Below, in pieces: positions 16,246 to 25,198 of a stretch of 49,963 nucleotides of DNA. Source of the DNA: Melioribacter sp. (GTDB lineage: Bacteria > Bacteroidota > Ignavibacteria > Ignavibacteriales > Melioribacteraceae); contig VEPI01000053.1 of the NCBI GenBank assembly GCA_012026935.1, positions 1-49,963 on the forward strand, given 5' to 3'. The notes below the pieces were generated by a model. It did no database searches, was not told the DNA's origin, and worked only from the letters and a program-made list of their open reading frames with translations. The position numbers and the translations under genes are program-made. Numbering within the stretch: the stretch's first letter is position 1; each line of letters starts with the position of its first letter.

Positions 16246-16754
16246 AAGCCGTACTTCAAAAAGATGGATTTCTCACAACAACTATAGATGCAATTGTTGC
16301 ATGGTCGCGCAAGAGTTCCGTTTGGCCTATGCCGATGGGAATTTCCTGCTGTGCAATTGAAATGATAGCTGCCGCAGATCCGAAATATGATATTGCAAGA
16401 TTTGGTTCTGAAGTAATGCGTTTTTCCCCACGCCAATCAGATCTTATGATAGTTGCAGGAACCGTTACATATAAAATGGCTCAAGTTGTTAGAAGAATTT
16501 ATGATCAAATGCCGGAACCCAAATGGGTAATTGCAATGGGCGCTTGTACTTCGTCCGGCGGAATGTACCGTTCATACAGCGTAGTGCAGGGAATAGATCA
16601 ATTTCTTCCGGTTGATGTTTATACCGCCGGCTGTCCGCCGCGTCCGGAAAATTTATTAAATGCATTAATGACAATTCAAGAAAAAATTTCAAAAACAAAA
16701 GCTCGCGATTTCAAGAATAGATCACTTGCTGAACTTGAACATTCTCAAAACTAA
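16236..16754 (+). CDS. nuoB: NADH-quinone oxidoreductase subunit B
   Basis: 172-residue peripheral subunit that holds the terminal 4Fe-4S cluster N2 next to the quinone site. The four expected cysteines are C38 and C39 ([10 protein letters not shown]), C104 (MGACTSSGG) and C133 (AGCPPRP). The tandem-cysteine motif is diagnostic. It overlaps nuoA by ten bases and is followed by nuoC after three bases. Confidence 0.97.
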   Translation: MGLEAVLQKDGFLTTTIDAIVAWSRKSSVWPMPMGISCCAIEMIAAADPKYDIARFGSEVMRFSPRQSDLMIVAGTVTYKMAQVVRRIYDQMPEPKWVIAMGACTSSGGMYRSYSVVQGIDQFLPVDVYTAGCPPRPENLLNALMTIQEKISKTKARDFKNRSLAELEHSQN

Positions 16755-16757
16755 TCC

Positions 16758-17252
16758 ATGAATACCAAAGAACTAATTATTGAAAAAGTAAAAGAAAAAT
16801 TTAGCGAATCCGTTGAAGAGATTTCGGATTTTAGGGACGACCTTAGTATTACGATTAAGAAAGATCAAATTGTAAATCTTGGAAGGTTTCTAAAAGAAAA
16901 TTCCGATCTTCAATTCATTATGTGTAAAGATGTAACAGCAATTGATTGGGCAACCCGCAAAAAAAGATTTACAACTGTTTACCACATTTATTCTTTTAAA
17001 CTGAATTACACACTGAGATTAAAATCAAATATTGATGATGATCCTCCAACAATAGAAACTGTTTCACCAATTTGGCCGAGTGCAAATTGGTACGAACGCG
17101 AAACATGGGATATGTACGGGATCAAATTTATCAATCATCCGGATCTTAGAAGAATGTATATGCCGGAAGGATTTGAACATCATCCGTTGAAAAAAGATTT
17201 TCCGGTTCTTGGAATTCCCGGCTCGTTACCACTTCCAAATAAAGCAGATTAA
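16758..17252 (+). CDS. nuoC: NADH-quinone oxidoreductase subunit C
   Basis: 164-residue 30-kDa-type subunit of the peripheral arm. The signature region NWYERETWDMYGIKF, followed by HPDLRRMYMPEGFEHHPLKK, is that of respiratory complex I NuoC. It is a separate gene and not fused to nuoD, unlike the NuoCD of enterobacteria. The start ATG lies three bases after nuoB; nuoD follows with a one-base gap if the ATG start chosen here for nuoD is right. Confidence 0.95.
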   Translation: MNTKELIIEKVKEKFSESVEEISDFRDDLSITIKKDQIVNLGRFLKENSDLQFIMCKDVTAIDWATRKKRFTTVYHIYSFKLNYTLRLKSNIDDDPPTIETVSPIWPSANWYERETWDMYGIKFINHPDLRRMYMPEGFEHHPLKKDFPVLGIPGSLPLPNKAD

Positions 17253-17253
17253 G

Positions 17254-18504
17254 ATGGATAGAATTAAACAAATATATAACGACGAAAAACTTCTTAAGAA
17301 ACTTCAGGAAGATAGAGACATTAGCATTGAAGATGTTCTGGAAAATGAAATGGTAATCAACATGGGTCCTCAGCATCCGGCAACTCATGGAGTACTTCGT
17401 CTTGTACTACGCCTTGACGGCGAAACTGTTACAGGAATTATTCCGGAGCTTGGTTATCTGCACCGCGGTTATGAGAAGATGGCTGAGAATATGAGCTTCA
17501 TAGAATTTATTCCGCATACTGACCGTTTGGATTATCTTGCTACGATGTGTAACAATGTAGGATATGTTCTTGCAGTAGAAAAATTAGCCGGCATAGAAAC
17601 ACCAAAGAGGGCACAATACATTCGTATGATTGTCGCAGAGCTTTCAAGGATTGCTTCTCACTTAATTGCAATTGGTACTTTTGCAATGGATGTCGGTGCC
17701 GTTACTATGGTTATGTGGACTTTCCGTGAACGTGAAAAAGTTAATAGTATTTTCGATAGAATTGCAGGTGCTAGATTCACAACAAGTTATACACGCATTG
17801 GCGGTGTTGCTTCCGATATAGACGATCAATCAATTGCAGAGATTGCTAAGTTCTTAACAGAATTAGAACCGGCATTAGTTGAAATGGATAAGCTGATGCT
17901 TTCAAATAGAATTTTTATTGACCGTCTTGAAGGAATCGGAATTCTTCCAAAAGAAGATGCAATTGCTCTCGGTGTTACGGGTCCAAACTTACGGGCAAGC
18001 GGAGTAGAATACGATGTTCGCCGCGCCAAGCCCTATTTATTTTATAATGAAATAGATTTTAAGATTCCAACATTTACTCAAGGTGATTGCTTGGCTCGTT
18101 ACTTCCAGAGAGGTGATGAAGTAAGAGAGAGTGTAAAAATATTACGTCAATGTTTGGATAAAATCCCGCAAGGTGAAGTAATTGCCAACAATCCGAAAAA
18201 GGTTCTTCCTCATAAGACAGAAATTTATTCCAAGATGGAAGAGCTAATTCATGATTTTATGATTATAAATTTTGGAATCAATCCGCCGGTTGGCGATACA
18301 TATTTTTCTGTAGAGAATCCAAAAGGCGAATTAGGATTTTATATCGTAAGTAATGGAAGCGGACAACCCTGGAAATTGAAAATTCATTCGCCTTCTTTTT
18401 GTAATCTGCAAGCTGTATCGCAGTTATGCAAAGGCGCTATGATCTCGGATGTTGTTGCAATTATTGGTTCGCTCGATCCTGTAATGGGTGAAGCGGATAA
18501 ATGA
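17254..18504 (+). CDS. nuoD: NADH-quinone oxidoreductase subunit D
   Basis: 416-residue 49-kDa-type subunit that forms the quinone site together with NuoB. Motifs: MGPQHPATHGVLRLVLRLDGE near the N-terminus, the ELGYLHRGYEKMAE segment, the TRIGGVASD stretch and the C-terminal region ending GSLDPVMGEADK. The frame is open 45 bases further upstream to a TTG, but that would run deep into nuoC. The ATG one base after the nuoC stop gives the usual short N-terminus and is chosen. A 95-base gap with an octamer repeat separates it from nuoE. Confidence 0.95.
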   Translation: MDRIKQIYNDEKLLKKLQEDRDISIEDVLENEMVINMGPQHPATHGVLRLVLRLDGETVTGIIPELGYLHRGYEKMAENMSFIEFIPHTDRLDYLATMCNNVGYVLAVEKLAGIETPKRAQYIRMIVAELSRIASHLIAIGTFAMDVGAVTMVMWTFREREKVNSIFDRIAGARFTTSYTRIGGVASDIDDQSIAEIAKFLTELEPALVEMDKLMLSNRIFIDRLEGIGILPKEDAIALGVTGPNLRASGVEYDVRRAKPYLFYNEIDFKIPTFTQGDCLARYFQRGDEVRESVKILRQCLDKIPQGEVIANNPKKVLPHKTEIYSKMEELIHDFMIINFGINPPVGDTYFSVENPKGELGFYIVSNGSGQPWKLKIHSPSFCNLQAVSQLCKGAMISDVVAIIGSLDPVMGEADK

Positions 18505-18505
18505 T

Positions 18506-18545
18506 TTAGTCCCTGAGTTCCTTAGTGCCAAAGTGTCTGAGAGAT
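18506..18545. repeat. Octamer array between nuoD and nuoE
   Basis: Five 8-base units in one phase, for example TTAGTCCC and TTAGTGCC, begin two bases after the nuoD stop. The period is eight, unlike the six or seven of the other arrays, but the layout is the same. It interrupts an otherwise tightly spaced operon. Confidence 0.5.
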
Positions 18546-18599
18546 TAATATAAGACTTTAATCGAATTTTTGAGCAATAACTAAATGAATTAGCAAATT

Positions 18600-19073
18600 A
18601 TGATATTCAAATTCACAGAAGAAAATATTAAGAGAATAGAAACAGCAAGAAAAAAATATCCTACTGCACTTGCTGCTGTTATGGATACAATTTATATCGC
18701 TCAAGAACAGAACGGATTTATTAGTAACGAAGTGATGGAAGAAATTGCAAGTGTTCTTGGTATTGATAAAGTGAATGTTCTAAGTGTTGTGACATTTTAT
18801 ACAATGTATCACACCAAACCAATGGGAAAATACCACGTTCAAGTTTGTACAAATGTATCGTGTATGCTGCGCGGTGCTTATGAAATTTGGGATGGTGTTA
18901 AAGATAAATTGGGACTTGATCACATGAAAGTTTCACCGGATGGAAAATATTCTCTTGAAGAAGTAGAATGCATGGGTGCCTGCGGTTACGCTCCTATGAT
19001 TGCTGTCAATGAAGACTACTTTGAAAATCTAAATAAAGAAAAAGTTTTTGAAATTTTGGACTCGCTTAAATAA
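18600..19073 (+). CDS. nuoE: NADH-quinone oxidoreductase subunit E
   Basis: 157-residue thioredoxin-like subunit with the 2Fe-2S cluster N1a in the NADH-input module. The four ligands are C83 and C88 (CTNVSC) and C124 and C128 (CMGAC). The N-terminal helical region is normal. It shares one base with nuoF (TAATG), so the two are coupled, and they form the NADH-dehydrogenase module with NuoG, which is not in this window. Confidence 0.96.
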   Translation: MIFKFTEENIKRIETARKKYPTALAAVMDTIYIAQEQNGFISNEVMEEIASVLGIDKVNVLSVVTFYTMYHTKPMGKYHVQVCTNVSCMLRGAYEIWDGVKDKLGLDHMKVSPDGKYSLEEVECMGACGYAPMIAVNEDYFENLNKEKVFEILDSLK

Positions 19074-20395
19074 TGGAAAGAATAGTTCTTCCACAAATAG
19101 AAAATTTCAATCAGATAGAAGTCTATCTCGCTAACGGTGGATTTGAATCCGCAAAAAAAACATTTGCAAAAACCCCAGATCAAATTGTTGATGAAGTTAA
19201 AAAATCCGGACTGCGTGGCAGAGGCGGGGCGGCTTTCTCTGCGGGATTGAAGTGGAGTTTCATGCCGAAGACCACGGATAAACCGAAGTATCTCTGCATC
19301 AATGGCGATGAAAGCGAACCCGGTTCTTTTAAGGACAGACAAATTTTTGAAGATAATCCGTTTCAACTTATTGAAGGTGCAATTATAACCTGTTATGCAA
19401 TTGGTGCAAAGGTGGCATATCTATATATCAGAGGTGAGTACAACAAATGGATTAAGTTAATGCAGAAAGCTGTTGATGAAGCTTATGCGCGAGGTTTTGT
19501 TGGCGAAAAAATGAAAGAAACTTTTGGAATAGATTTTAGTTGTGATCTTTTCATTCACAAAGGTGCAGGTGCTTACATCTGCGGCGAAGAATCTTCCTTA
19601 ATGAATTCAATTGAAGGATTGCGCGGTTATCCGCGTGTTAAACCGCCGTTTCCAGCTCAGCGTGGATTGTGGGGTTGTCCTACTACAATCAATAATGTTG
19701 AGACAATTACAAACGTTCCTGCAATTATGAAAAACGGTTGGGAATGGTTTTCAAAAATTGGTGCGCCGAAACATCCCGGTACAATTTTATTTGGTGTAAG
19801 CGGACATGTAAACAAACCCGGAGTTTATGAATTACCTTCCGGAGTTCTTCTAACTGATTTAATTTTTAATGTTGCCGGTGGAGTTCGAGGCAACAAAAGA
19901 ATTAAATGTGTAATTCCCGGCGGATCGTCAATGCCTCCGTTACGTGGTGATCAGCTTGAAGGTGTACGAATGGATGCCGAATCACTGAAGGAAGTTGGTT
20001 CAGCAATCGGTACCGGCGGTGTGATGGTTATGGACGAAGATACAAACTTGTTAAAAGTATTAATTCGTATCGCTCATTTTTATCATCATGAAAGTTGCGG
20101 GCAATGCACTCCTTGCCGCGAAGGTACAGGCTGGATGGAAAAAACTCTGCGCAGAATTGATGAAGGCAATGGTACATCGGCAGATTTGGATTTACTGATA
20201 AGCGTTGCAAATAATATAGAAGGTAATACAATTTGTGCTTTAGGAGATGCAGCTGCGTGGCCGGTAAAATTTATGATAGCACGTTTCCGTGATGAGTTTG
20301 AAAAATATGTAAATAAAAATATTTCCATTCCCGTTCCTAACAAAGTCCACTCAATGAGGGGAACAGCAATCCCTCTGACAGAAATTCAAAAGTAA
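19073..20395 (+). CDS. nuoF: NADH-quinone oxidoreductase subunit F (NADH-binding)
   Basis: 440-residue flavoprotein that takes electrons from NADH via FMN to cluster N3. The nucleotide-binding motif RGRGGAAFSAGLKW is near residues 48-61 and GAGAYICGEESSLMNS near 165-180. Cluster N3 ligands are C342, C345 and C348 in ESCGQCTPC, with a fourth Cys near 388 (NTICALGD). A strong terminator follows directly, so nuoG and the membrane-arm genes nuoH-N must lie elsewhere in the genome. Fusion with a formate or hydrogenase diaphorase is unlikely because nuoABCD are adjacent. Confidence 0.96.
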   Translation: MERIVLPQIENFNQIEVYLANGGFESAKKTFAKTPDQIVDEVKKSGLRGRGGAAFSAGLKWSFMPKTTDKPKYLCINGDESEPGSFKDRQIFEDNPFQLIEGAIITCYAIGAKVAYLYIRGEYNKWIKLMQKAVDEAYARGFVGEKMKETFGIDFSCDLFIHKGAGAYICGEESSLMNSIEGLRGYPRVKPPFPAQRGLWGCPTTINNVETITNVPAIMKNGWEWFSKIGAPKHPGTILFGVSGHVNKPGVYELPSGVLLTDLIFNVAGGVRGNKRIKCVIPGGSSMPPLRGDQLEGVRMDAESLKEVGSAIGTGGVMVMDEDTNLLKVLIRIAHFYHHESCGQCTPCREGTGWMEKTLRRIDEGNGTSADLDLLISVANNIEGNTICALGDAAAWPVKFMIARFRDEFEKYVNKNISIPVPNKVHSMRGTAIPLTEIQK

Positions 20396-20406
20396 TTGAG
20401 AAATGC

Positions 20407-20437
20407 AGGCGAATCTTTGGTTCGCCTTTATTATTTT
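20407..20437 (+). terminator. Rho-independent terminator of the nuoA-F operon
   Basis: A 7-bp stem, AGGCGAA at 20407-20413 with TTCGCCT at 20421-20427, is followed by a T-rich run (TTATTATTTTAT). It lies 12 bases after the nuoF stop and marks the end of the operon. Confidence 0.8.
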
Positions 20438-20467
20438 ATAACAGTATATCAATTACCAACGGTATAG

Positions 20468-21010
20468 ATGACTATAATTAGAAAAATCATGTTTCTTTTT
20501 GTTGCTTTCATATTTGCATTCAATTCGTTTGGATTCATTTTCCATTTTTTGATAGAAAGAGAGTATGCAAAAGAAGAAGCATTTGAAAAAATAGTTTTGT
20601 TAAAATCAAAAGAGAAGATTGAAGTGCTATCTATTTCTAAATCTGTAATCAATGAAGGCAAAGTCTTTCAGCGCATCAATAAAAAAGAGATTAGATATGA
20701 AGGAAAGATGTATGATATTGTAAAAGAAGAAAAACAAACCGACAAAATTATTTTTTATTGCGTTCATGATGAAAAAGAAGATAAGCTGGAGAAAAGATTT
20801 TCAAAAACAGTAAATAAAAATCTTAATCAAAAAGCTATAACCGGTTCTTCAATTAGTTTTAATCATCTGATACAATATGCTGAATATGGGATTAACCGGA
20901 AAAATGATTCACCCATTAGCAAAGTAAAGTATTCAAACTACTCGAATTGTAATTACAATCTAAGCATACCGAAAATATTAACTCCACCCCCGAAGTACTC
21001 ACTCATCTAA
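20468..21010 (+). CDS. Small exported or membrane-anchored protein of unknown function, upstream of a TonB receptor
   Basis: 180-residue protein. A hydrophobic N-terminal segment (about residues 7-28) acts as signal or anchor. The rest is charged and probably periplasmic, with a short segment EIRYEGKMYDIVKEE and a Lys/Glu-rich middle. The C-terminus ends in a PPPKYS stretch. I cannot assign a domain. I recall small proteins of this build next to TonB-dependent receptors in Bacteroidota, but that is memory and not proof. It lies 111 bases before the receptor gene, in the same direction, which suggests shared expression. It contains few cysteines and no metal-binding motif that I can defend. 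Confidence 0.6.
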   Translation: MTIIRKIMFLFVAFIFAFNSFGFIFHFLIEREYAKEEAFEKIVLLKSKEKIEVLSISKSVINEGKVFQRINKKEIRYEGKMYDIVKEEKQTDKIIFYCVHDEKEDKLEKRFSKTVNKNLNQKAITGSSISFNHLIQYAEYGINRKNDSPISKVKYSNYSNCNYNLSIPKILTPPPKYSLI

Positions 21011-21121
21011 TTAAATCGTTTCAATTCTGTTTAACAAGAATGAAGTATATTTTTTACATCTCAACTTGTAAAGCGGATATAATTAAAATCAAAAAATAAT
21101 TTATAGAATGGCGGTGTTCAC

Positions 21122-23254
21122 ATGAAAAGAATTATTCTTTTTATTCTTATCACAATTTCAGCAGTACAGGCGCAGCAAAAAACTCAAACAGACACGTTAA
21201 CTTATGAGATGAAGCAAATTTCAGTTACTGCAACACGCTATGTTGAAAATCTTTTAGAAATTCCTTACGCAGTTACAGTACTTCAATCACAACAATTAAA
21301 AAACTTACGCGGTTACGGATTGGATGAAGCTCTTTTAACTATTCCCGGAGTTTTAGCGCAGTCGAGATCGGGTAACCAGGATGTGCGACTTGTAATTCGA
21401 GGATTTGGAGCGCGTGGTGCCGGTGATAGATCTAATTCAGGGACAACAAGGGGAATACGTGTTATGGTTGATGGAATTCCGGAGACAGAACCTGATGGCA
21501 GAACATCATTCGATCAAATTGATTTAAGTATTGCAGATAATATTGAGGTAATACGTTCTAATGCTTCTGCGGTTTGGGGCAATGCTGCCGGCGGTGTTGT
21601 AAACCTTTCTACAATACCCGCAGGAAATGATCAAGGAATCTTGTTGCGCACTATTGCAGGAAGTTTTGGATTTAATCAGCTTCAAGTTAGGGCTAATTCT
21701 AATTTTCAAAATGGAAAACTTTTTACATCGCTCTCGAATAGTAATTTAGACGGATGGAGGGATCACTCTTCAAGTTTTAGGACATTATTTAATTTAGGAT
21801 TCGTTTCAAAACTTGATGAAACAACAAAGCTTGGGATTTTTCTTTCGGGAGTTTCAAATACATTTCATATTCCGGGACCATTAACGCAAAAACAATTTGG
21901 TGCCGATGCCACACAATCAAACCCAACTTATTTGCAAAGAGATGAGAGAAGATTTAATCGTTTAGGCAAAATTGGAATTACGATGAATCATGAGTTTAAT
22001 AGTTCGAACGGAATTTCGGGAATGGTGTTTGTAAATCCAAAATATCTTCAACGGTCTGAACGCGGAACGTTCCGCGATTTTACCCGGTATCATGTCGGCG
22101 GAAACTTGATGTATAATAACAATTCCGAATTTTCTTCTTCAATTAGTAACAAATTTGTAATTGGTACTGATGAAGCCTACCAAGATGGCACAATTTTATT
22201 TTACAGTTTGTCGCCAACTAATGCTCGAGGAGATATATTAAAAGATAATAAAAGGGAAGGAGCTAATACGTTGGGTGCATTTATCCAGGACGAAATTCTA
22301 TTTAATGAAAAATTTAGTTTGATTGCGGGTGTACGCTACGACAACATTACTTATTACAGTGAAAGTTTCATAACGAGCGGTTACGGATTGCAGAAAAAAA
22401 TCTTTGAGCGTCTTACACCAAAAGCCGGGTTCACATATAGAATTTCTTCTAGCCATAGTATTTACGCAAATTTGGGAGGCGGTATAGAAGTCCCCGCTGG
22501 CAATGAAACAGACCCAGCCGGAACTTACGGGCAAGATCTTGTGTATTTGATAAATCCCTTACTTGATCCGATCATATCAACAACGTATGAAATTGGTACG
22601 AAACAACTAATTGCATTTCAGAAAAACGATCTGTTGAAAAATTTATCGTATGATTTGGCCCTTTACTACATTGATATTAAGAATGATATTATCCCTTACA
22701 GGGGCGGAAGATTTTATTTCACAGCAGGTAAGACCCGGCGTATTGGTGCTGAACTCGGGACTTCAGTTCAATTCACTCATGGATTTTCGGTTAACGCAGC
22801 ATTTACTTTCTCAAATAATAAATATCAAGAATATCTTATAGATTCTGTTCATTACGATTTGAGCAAAGCCGGTAAATTTGCTAATTACAAAGGCAATAAA
22901 GTTGCCGGTATTCCGGATTTCTTTTACAATGTTGGTTTAACTTACGCACCTGTTGAATTGAGTGGAGCTTTTGTTTCTATAAGTATTAATGGAATTGGAA
23001 AATATTTTGTTGACGATGCCAATACTTTATCGGTTCCATCGTTCAACGTTTTAAATGCAACAATGGGATTGAACAAACCCGTGAAGTTAATTGGAAATTT
23101 TTCGTTTACGGGATTCTTGACAGTCAACAATCTATTCGATTTGAAATATGCTGCGTCTGCGTTTATTAATCCGGATATTGTAAACAACGAAGCAGTGTAT
23201 CTTGAACCCGGAATGCCGAGGAATTTTGTGCTGTCAATTTCATTCAGCTATTAA
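21122..23254 (+). CDS. TonB-dependent outer-membrane receptor, FecA-like
   Basis: 710-residue receptor with signal peptide (cleaved near residue 18, VQAQ). A plug domain follows with ISVTATR, IPYAVTVLQ, LDEALLTIPGVL, RGFGARG and VMVDGIPETEPDGRT. The segment VWGNAAGGVVNLST closes the plug. About 500 residues of beta-barrel end in a terminal aromatic strand (FVLSISFSY). The plug resembles FecA-type ferric siderophore/citrate receptors, so iron or another metal complex is the likely cargo; the substrate is not certain. TonB and ExbBD-like genes occur at 42-44 kb. No carboxypeptidase-like N-terminal extension is present, which separates it from SusC. Confidence 0.9.
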   Translation: MKRIILFILITISAVQAQQKTQTDTLTYEMKQISVTATRYVENLLEIPYAVTVLQSQQLKNLRGYGLDEALLTIPGVLAQSRSGNQDVRLVIRGFGARGAGDRSNSGTTRGIRVMVDGIPETEPDGRTSFDQIDLSIADNIEVIRSNASAVWGNAAGGVVNLSTIPAGNDQGILLRTIAGSFGFNQLQVRANSNFQNGKLFTSLSNSNLDGWRDHSSSFRTLFNLGFVSKLDETTKLGIFLSGVSNTFHIPGPLTQKQFGADATQSNPTYLQRDERRFNRLGKIGITMNHEFNSSNGISGMVFVNPKYLQRSERGTFRDFTRYHVGGNLMYNNNSEFSSSISNKFVIGTDEAYQDGTILFYSLSPTNARGDILKDNKREGANTLGAFIQDEILFNEKFSLIAGVRYDNITYYSESFITSGYGLQKKIFERLTPKAGFTYRISSSHSIYANLGGGIEVPAGNETDPAGTYGQDLVYLINPLLDPIISTTYEIGTKQLIAFQKNDLLKNLSYDLALYYIDIKNDIIPYRGGRFYFTAGKTRRIGAELGTSVQFTHGFSVNAAFTFSNNKYQEYLIDSVHYDLSKAGKFANYKGNKVAGIPDFFYNVGLTYAPVELSGAFVSISINGIGKYFVDDANTLSVPSFNVLNATMGLNKPVKLIGNFSFTGFLTVNNLFDLKYAASAFINPDIVNNEAVYLEPGMPRNFVLSISFSY

Positions 23255-23281
23255 TCCTATCTTTAGATGTAATAATAAAAA

Positions 23282-23308
23282 AGGCGAGCCAATTTGGTTC
23301 GCCTTTCA
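23282..23308. terminator. Bidirectional terminator between convergent genes
   Basis: A 9-bp stem (AGGCGAGCC at 23282-23290 with GGTTCGCCT at 23296-23304) has a 5-base loop. It has T-rich sequence on the right for the plus strand and an A-run on the left that becomes a T-run on the minus strand. It can serve both the TonB receptor and the M28 peptidase gene. The stem resembles the terminator after nuoF. Confidence 0.75.
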
Positions 23309-23329
23309 TATTTAAATTATTTTCTAAAA

Positions 23330-23357
23330 GCTGACCGCTAAAGGTTAAGAGCTACTT
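23330..23357. repeat. Degenerate heptamer array at the end of the M28 gene
   Basis: Four 7-base units in one phase (GCTGACC, GCTAAAG and two more starting G(C/T)T). The last unit contains the stop codon of the minus-strand peptidase gene, just as the array at 9617 contains the stop of the M23 gene; the word is also similar. Confidence 0.4.
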
Positions 23358-25157
23358 CGCAATCAACTCTACATTAAATATTATTTCTTTCCCGCCTCTT
23401 TGAACTACAACATCAACTCTATCGCCCGCTTTGTAATCTTGAACGGCATACATAAAATCATAAATATTGCTAACTATTTTAGGACCAAATTTTACTATGA
23501 TATCACCCGTCTTCATACCCGCTTTAGCTGCCGGACTGCCTTCAGTAACACCTGAGAGTTTATAACCTGATCCGTTAAACCCGAATTCCGGAATAGTACC
23601 GACTGTAACGCGAGTTTTTCCGCCGTCTCCGCCTCTTTGTGCAGGCTCCTCAACTTTTACATAATCAGGCTTTTTTTCTAAATTATCAACAACAAGGGCA
23701 ATATCGAAAACGTAGTTTGCAACTTTAGCTTCACCTTCGCAATTTATTTTTTCAGGATCATCAGATGGTTTGTGATAATCCGGATGTGTGCCTGTAAAAA
23801 AGAATAAAACGGGAACGTTTTTATTTGAGAATGCTTGGTGATCACTGCCGCCCGATCCGCCATCGCTCATACCTAATTTAAAACCGTAAATATTTTTTTG
23901 ATTTAACAATTCTTTCCATTTAGAAGAAGTACCGGAACCTATTATGGTTAAACTGTTGTCTTCGTTCATACGTCCGATCATATCCATATTTAACATTGCA
24001 ACAACATTTTTAATATCAACCGGAAAATTATTTGTCATAAATGTTGAACCGAGAATGCCAAGTTCTTCTCCGGAGAAAGCTGCGAAGATTATGCTACGTT
24101 TCAATAATCCTTGCATTGAGGCGAATTTTTCCGCTACTTCCAATAATCCAGTTGTACCCGATGCATTATCATCGGCCCCGTTATGAATTTGTTTGTCTTG
24201 ACCTTTATACATTGAAGATTCTTTTAGCTGATCAATTCCAAGATGATCGTAATGTGCACCGATTACAATAAATTCATTTTTCAAAACCGGATCGCTTCCT
24301 TCAATCATTCCGGCAACATTTCTCCCTTTCTTTTCTATTTCTTTTACTTCGGTTGAAAGGGATACTTTGGCATTCTTAAATACAAAAGATGATGGTTTTT
24401 TAGAAGCATCAATTTGTTTTTGGACTTCAACAAAACTTTGCCCATCAGTCTTAAAAAGTTCGTCAACAAAATTTCTTTTAACATGTTGAACTGAAATATT
24501 TTTCATAGCAGGTGCGCCGTCGTAGTGAAGTTCCATCAACTGATCATCACCATTCTTAGGTGTATATCCGTTGACGAAGATAATTGCAAGAGCGCCTTTC
24601 TCTTTTGCAACAGTTGCTTTGTTTCTGAAAGAAGCATATTTGTCAAACTCTGATTTTGAACTGTCGTGTTCAGGATGATACCGCATAACAACTACGGTTC
24701 TTCCTTTTACATCAATTCCTTCATAGTCATCGTAATTTAATTTAGGTGCGGAAATTCCATATCCGGCAAAAACTAATTCTCCGCTGACTTTTCCTTTTCC
24801 TGAATAGGAAACAGTTGAGTAATCAATTCCGGTTTTAAGATTTTGTTTTTTGCCCTTTACTTCAAAAGAAAGAGAGTTAGCCCTTGTCATTTCAACTCTT
24901 TCTATAAAAGGAAATTCTTGGAACCAATTTCCGTTAAACGCAGGCACTAGTCCGTAAAGTTGAAATTCACTTTTAATATAATCCCCTGCTAATCTTTCTT
25001 CAGGACTTCCCGTAAATCTTCCTTTCATTGCATCTGATGCGAGATAGAATACGTTAGCTTTTACTTCTTCGGCAGTTATTTCTGGTCTGTGAATTTTATT
25101 CTGTGCTTGAATTGAAACGAGAAATAGAATTGTTAATAGAACAGTAATTCTCTTCAT
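23352..25157 (-). CDS. Secreted M28-family zinc peptidase with PA and PDZ domains
   Basis: 601-residue exported aminopeptidase-like enzyme. The signal peptide ends near VSIQAQ. A protease-associated (PA) insert lies at about 110-250. The M28 core shows the two-zinc ligand set: H302/D304 in GAHYDHLG, D329/D330 in GADDNASG, the catalytic pair E364/E365 in FSGEELG, the Asp of NMDMIGR and H462 in YHKPSDD. A C-terminal PDZ domain (about 525-600, with SPAAKAGMKTGDIIVKFG) probably binds substrates or partners. The architecture is common in Bacteroidota. The gene stands alone on the minus strand, convergent with the TonB receptor and separated from it by a shared terminator. Confidence 0.92.
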   Translation of the reverse strand: MKRITVLLTILFLVSIQAQNKIHRPEITAEEVKANVFYLASDAMKGRFTGSPEERLAGDYIKSEFQLYGLVPAFNGNWFQEFPFIERVEMTRANSLSFEVKGKKQNLKTGIDYSTVSYSGKGKVSGELVFAGYGISAPKLNYDDYEGIDVKGRTVVVMRYHPEHDSSKSEFDKYASFRNKATVAKEKGALAIIFVNGYTPKNGDDQLMELHYDGAPAMKNISVQHVKRNFVDELFKTDGQSFVEVQKQIDASKKPSSFVFKNAKVSLSTEVKEIEKKGRNVAGMIEGSDPVLKNEFIVIGAHYDHLGIDQLKESSMYKGQDKQIHNGADDNASGTTGLLEVAEKFASMQGLLKRSIIFAAFSGEELGILGSTFMTNNFPVDIKNVVAMLNMDMIGRMNEDNSLTIIGSGTSSKWKELLNQKNIYGFKLGMSDGGSGGSDHQAFSNKNVPVLFFFTGTHPDYHKPSDDPEKINCEGEAKVANYVFDIALVVDNLEKKPDYVKVEEPAQRGGDGGKTRVTVGTIPEFGFNGSGYKLSGVTEGSPAAKAGMKTGDIIVKFGPKIVSNIYDFMYAVQDYKAGDRVDVVVQRGGKEIIFNVELIAK

Positions 25158-25198
25158 GATTTCCTCATCGGTATAATATTGTGGTTGCCAAAATAATA

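Noticed and set aside
17209-17253. Upstream TTG start for nuoD
   Set aside because: It would overlap nuoC by 44 bases and add 15 residues that NuoD proteins do not have; the ATG at 17254 fits better.
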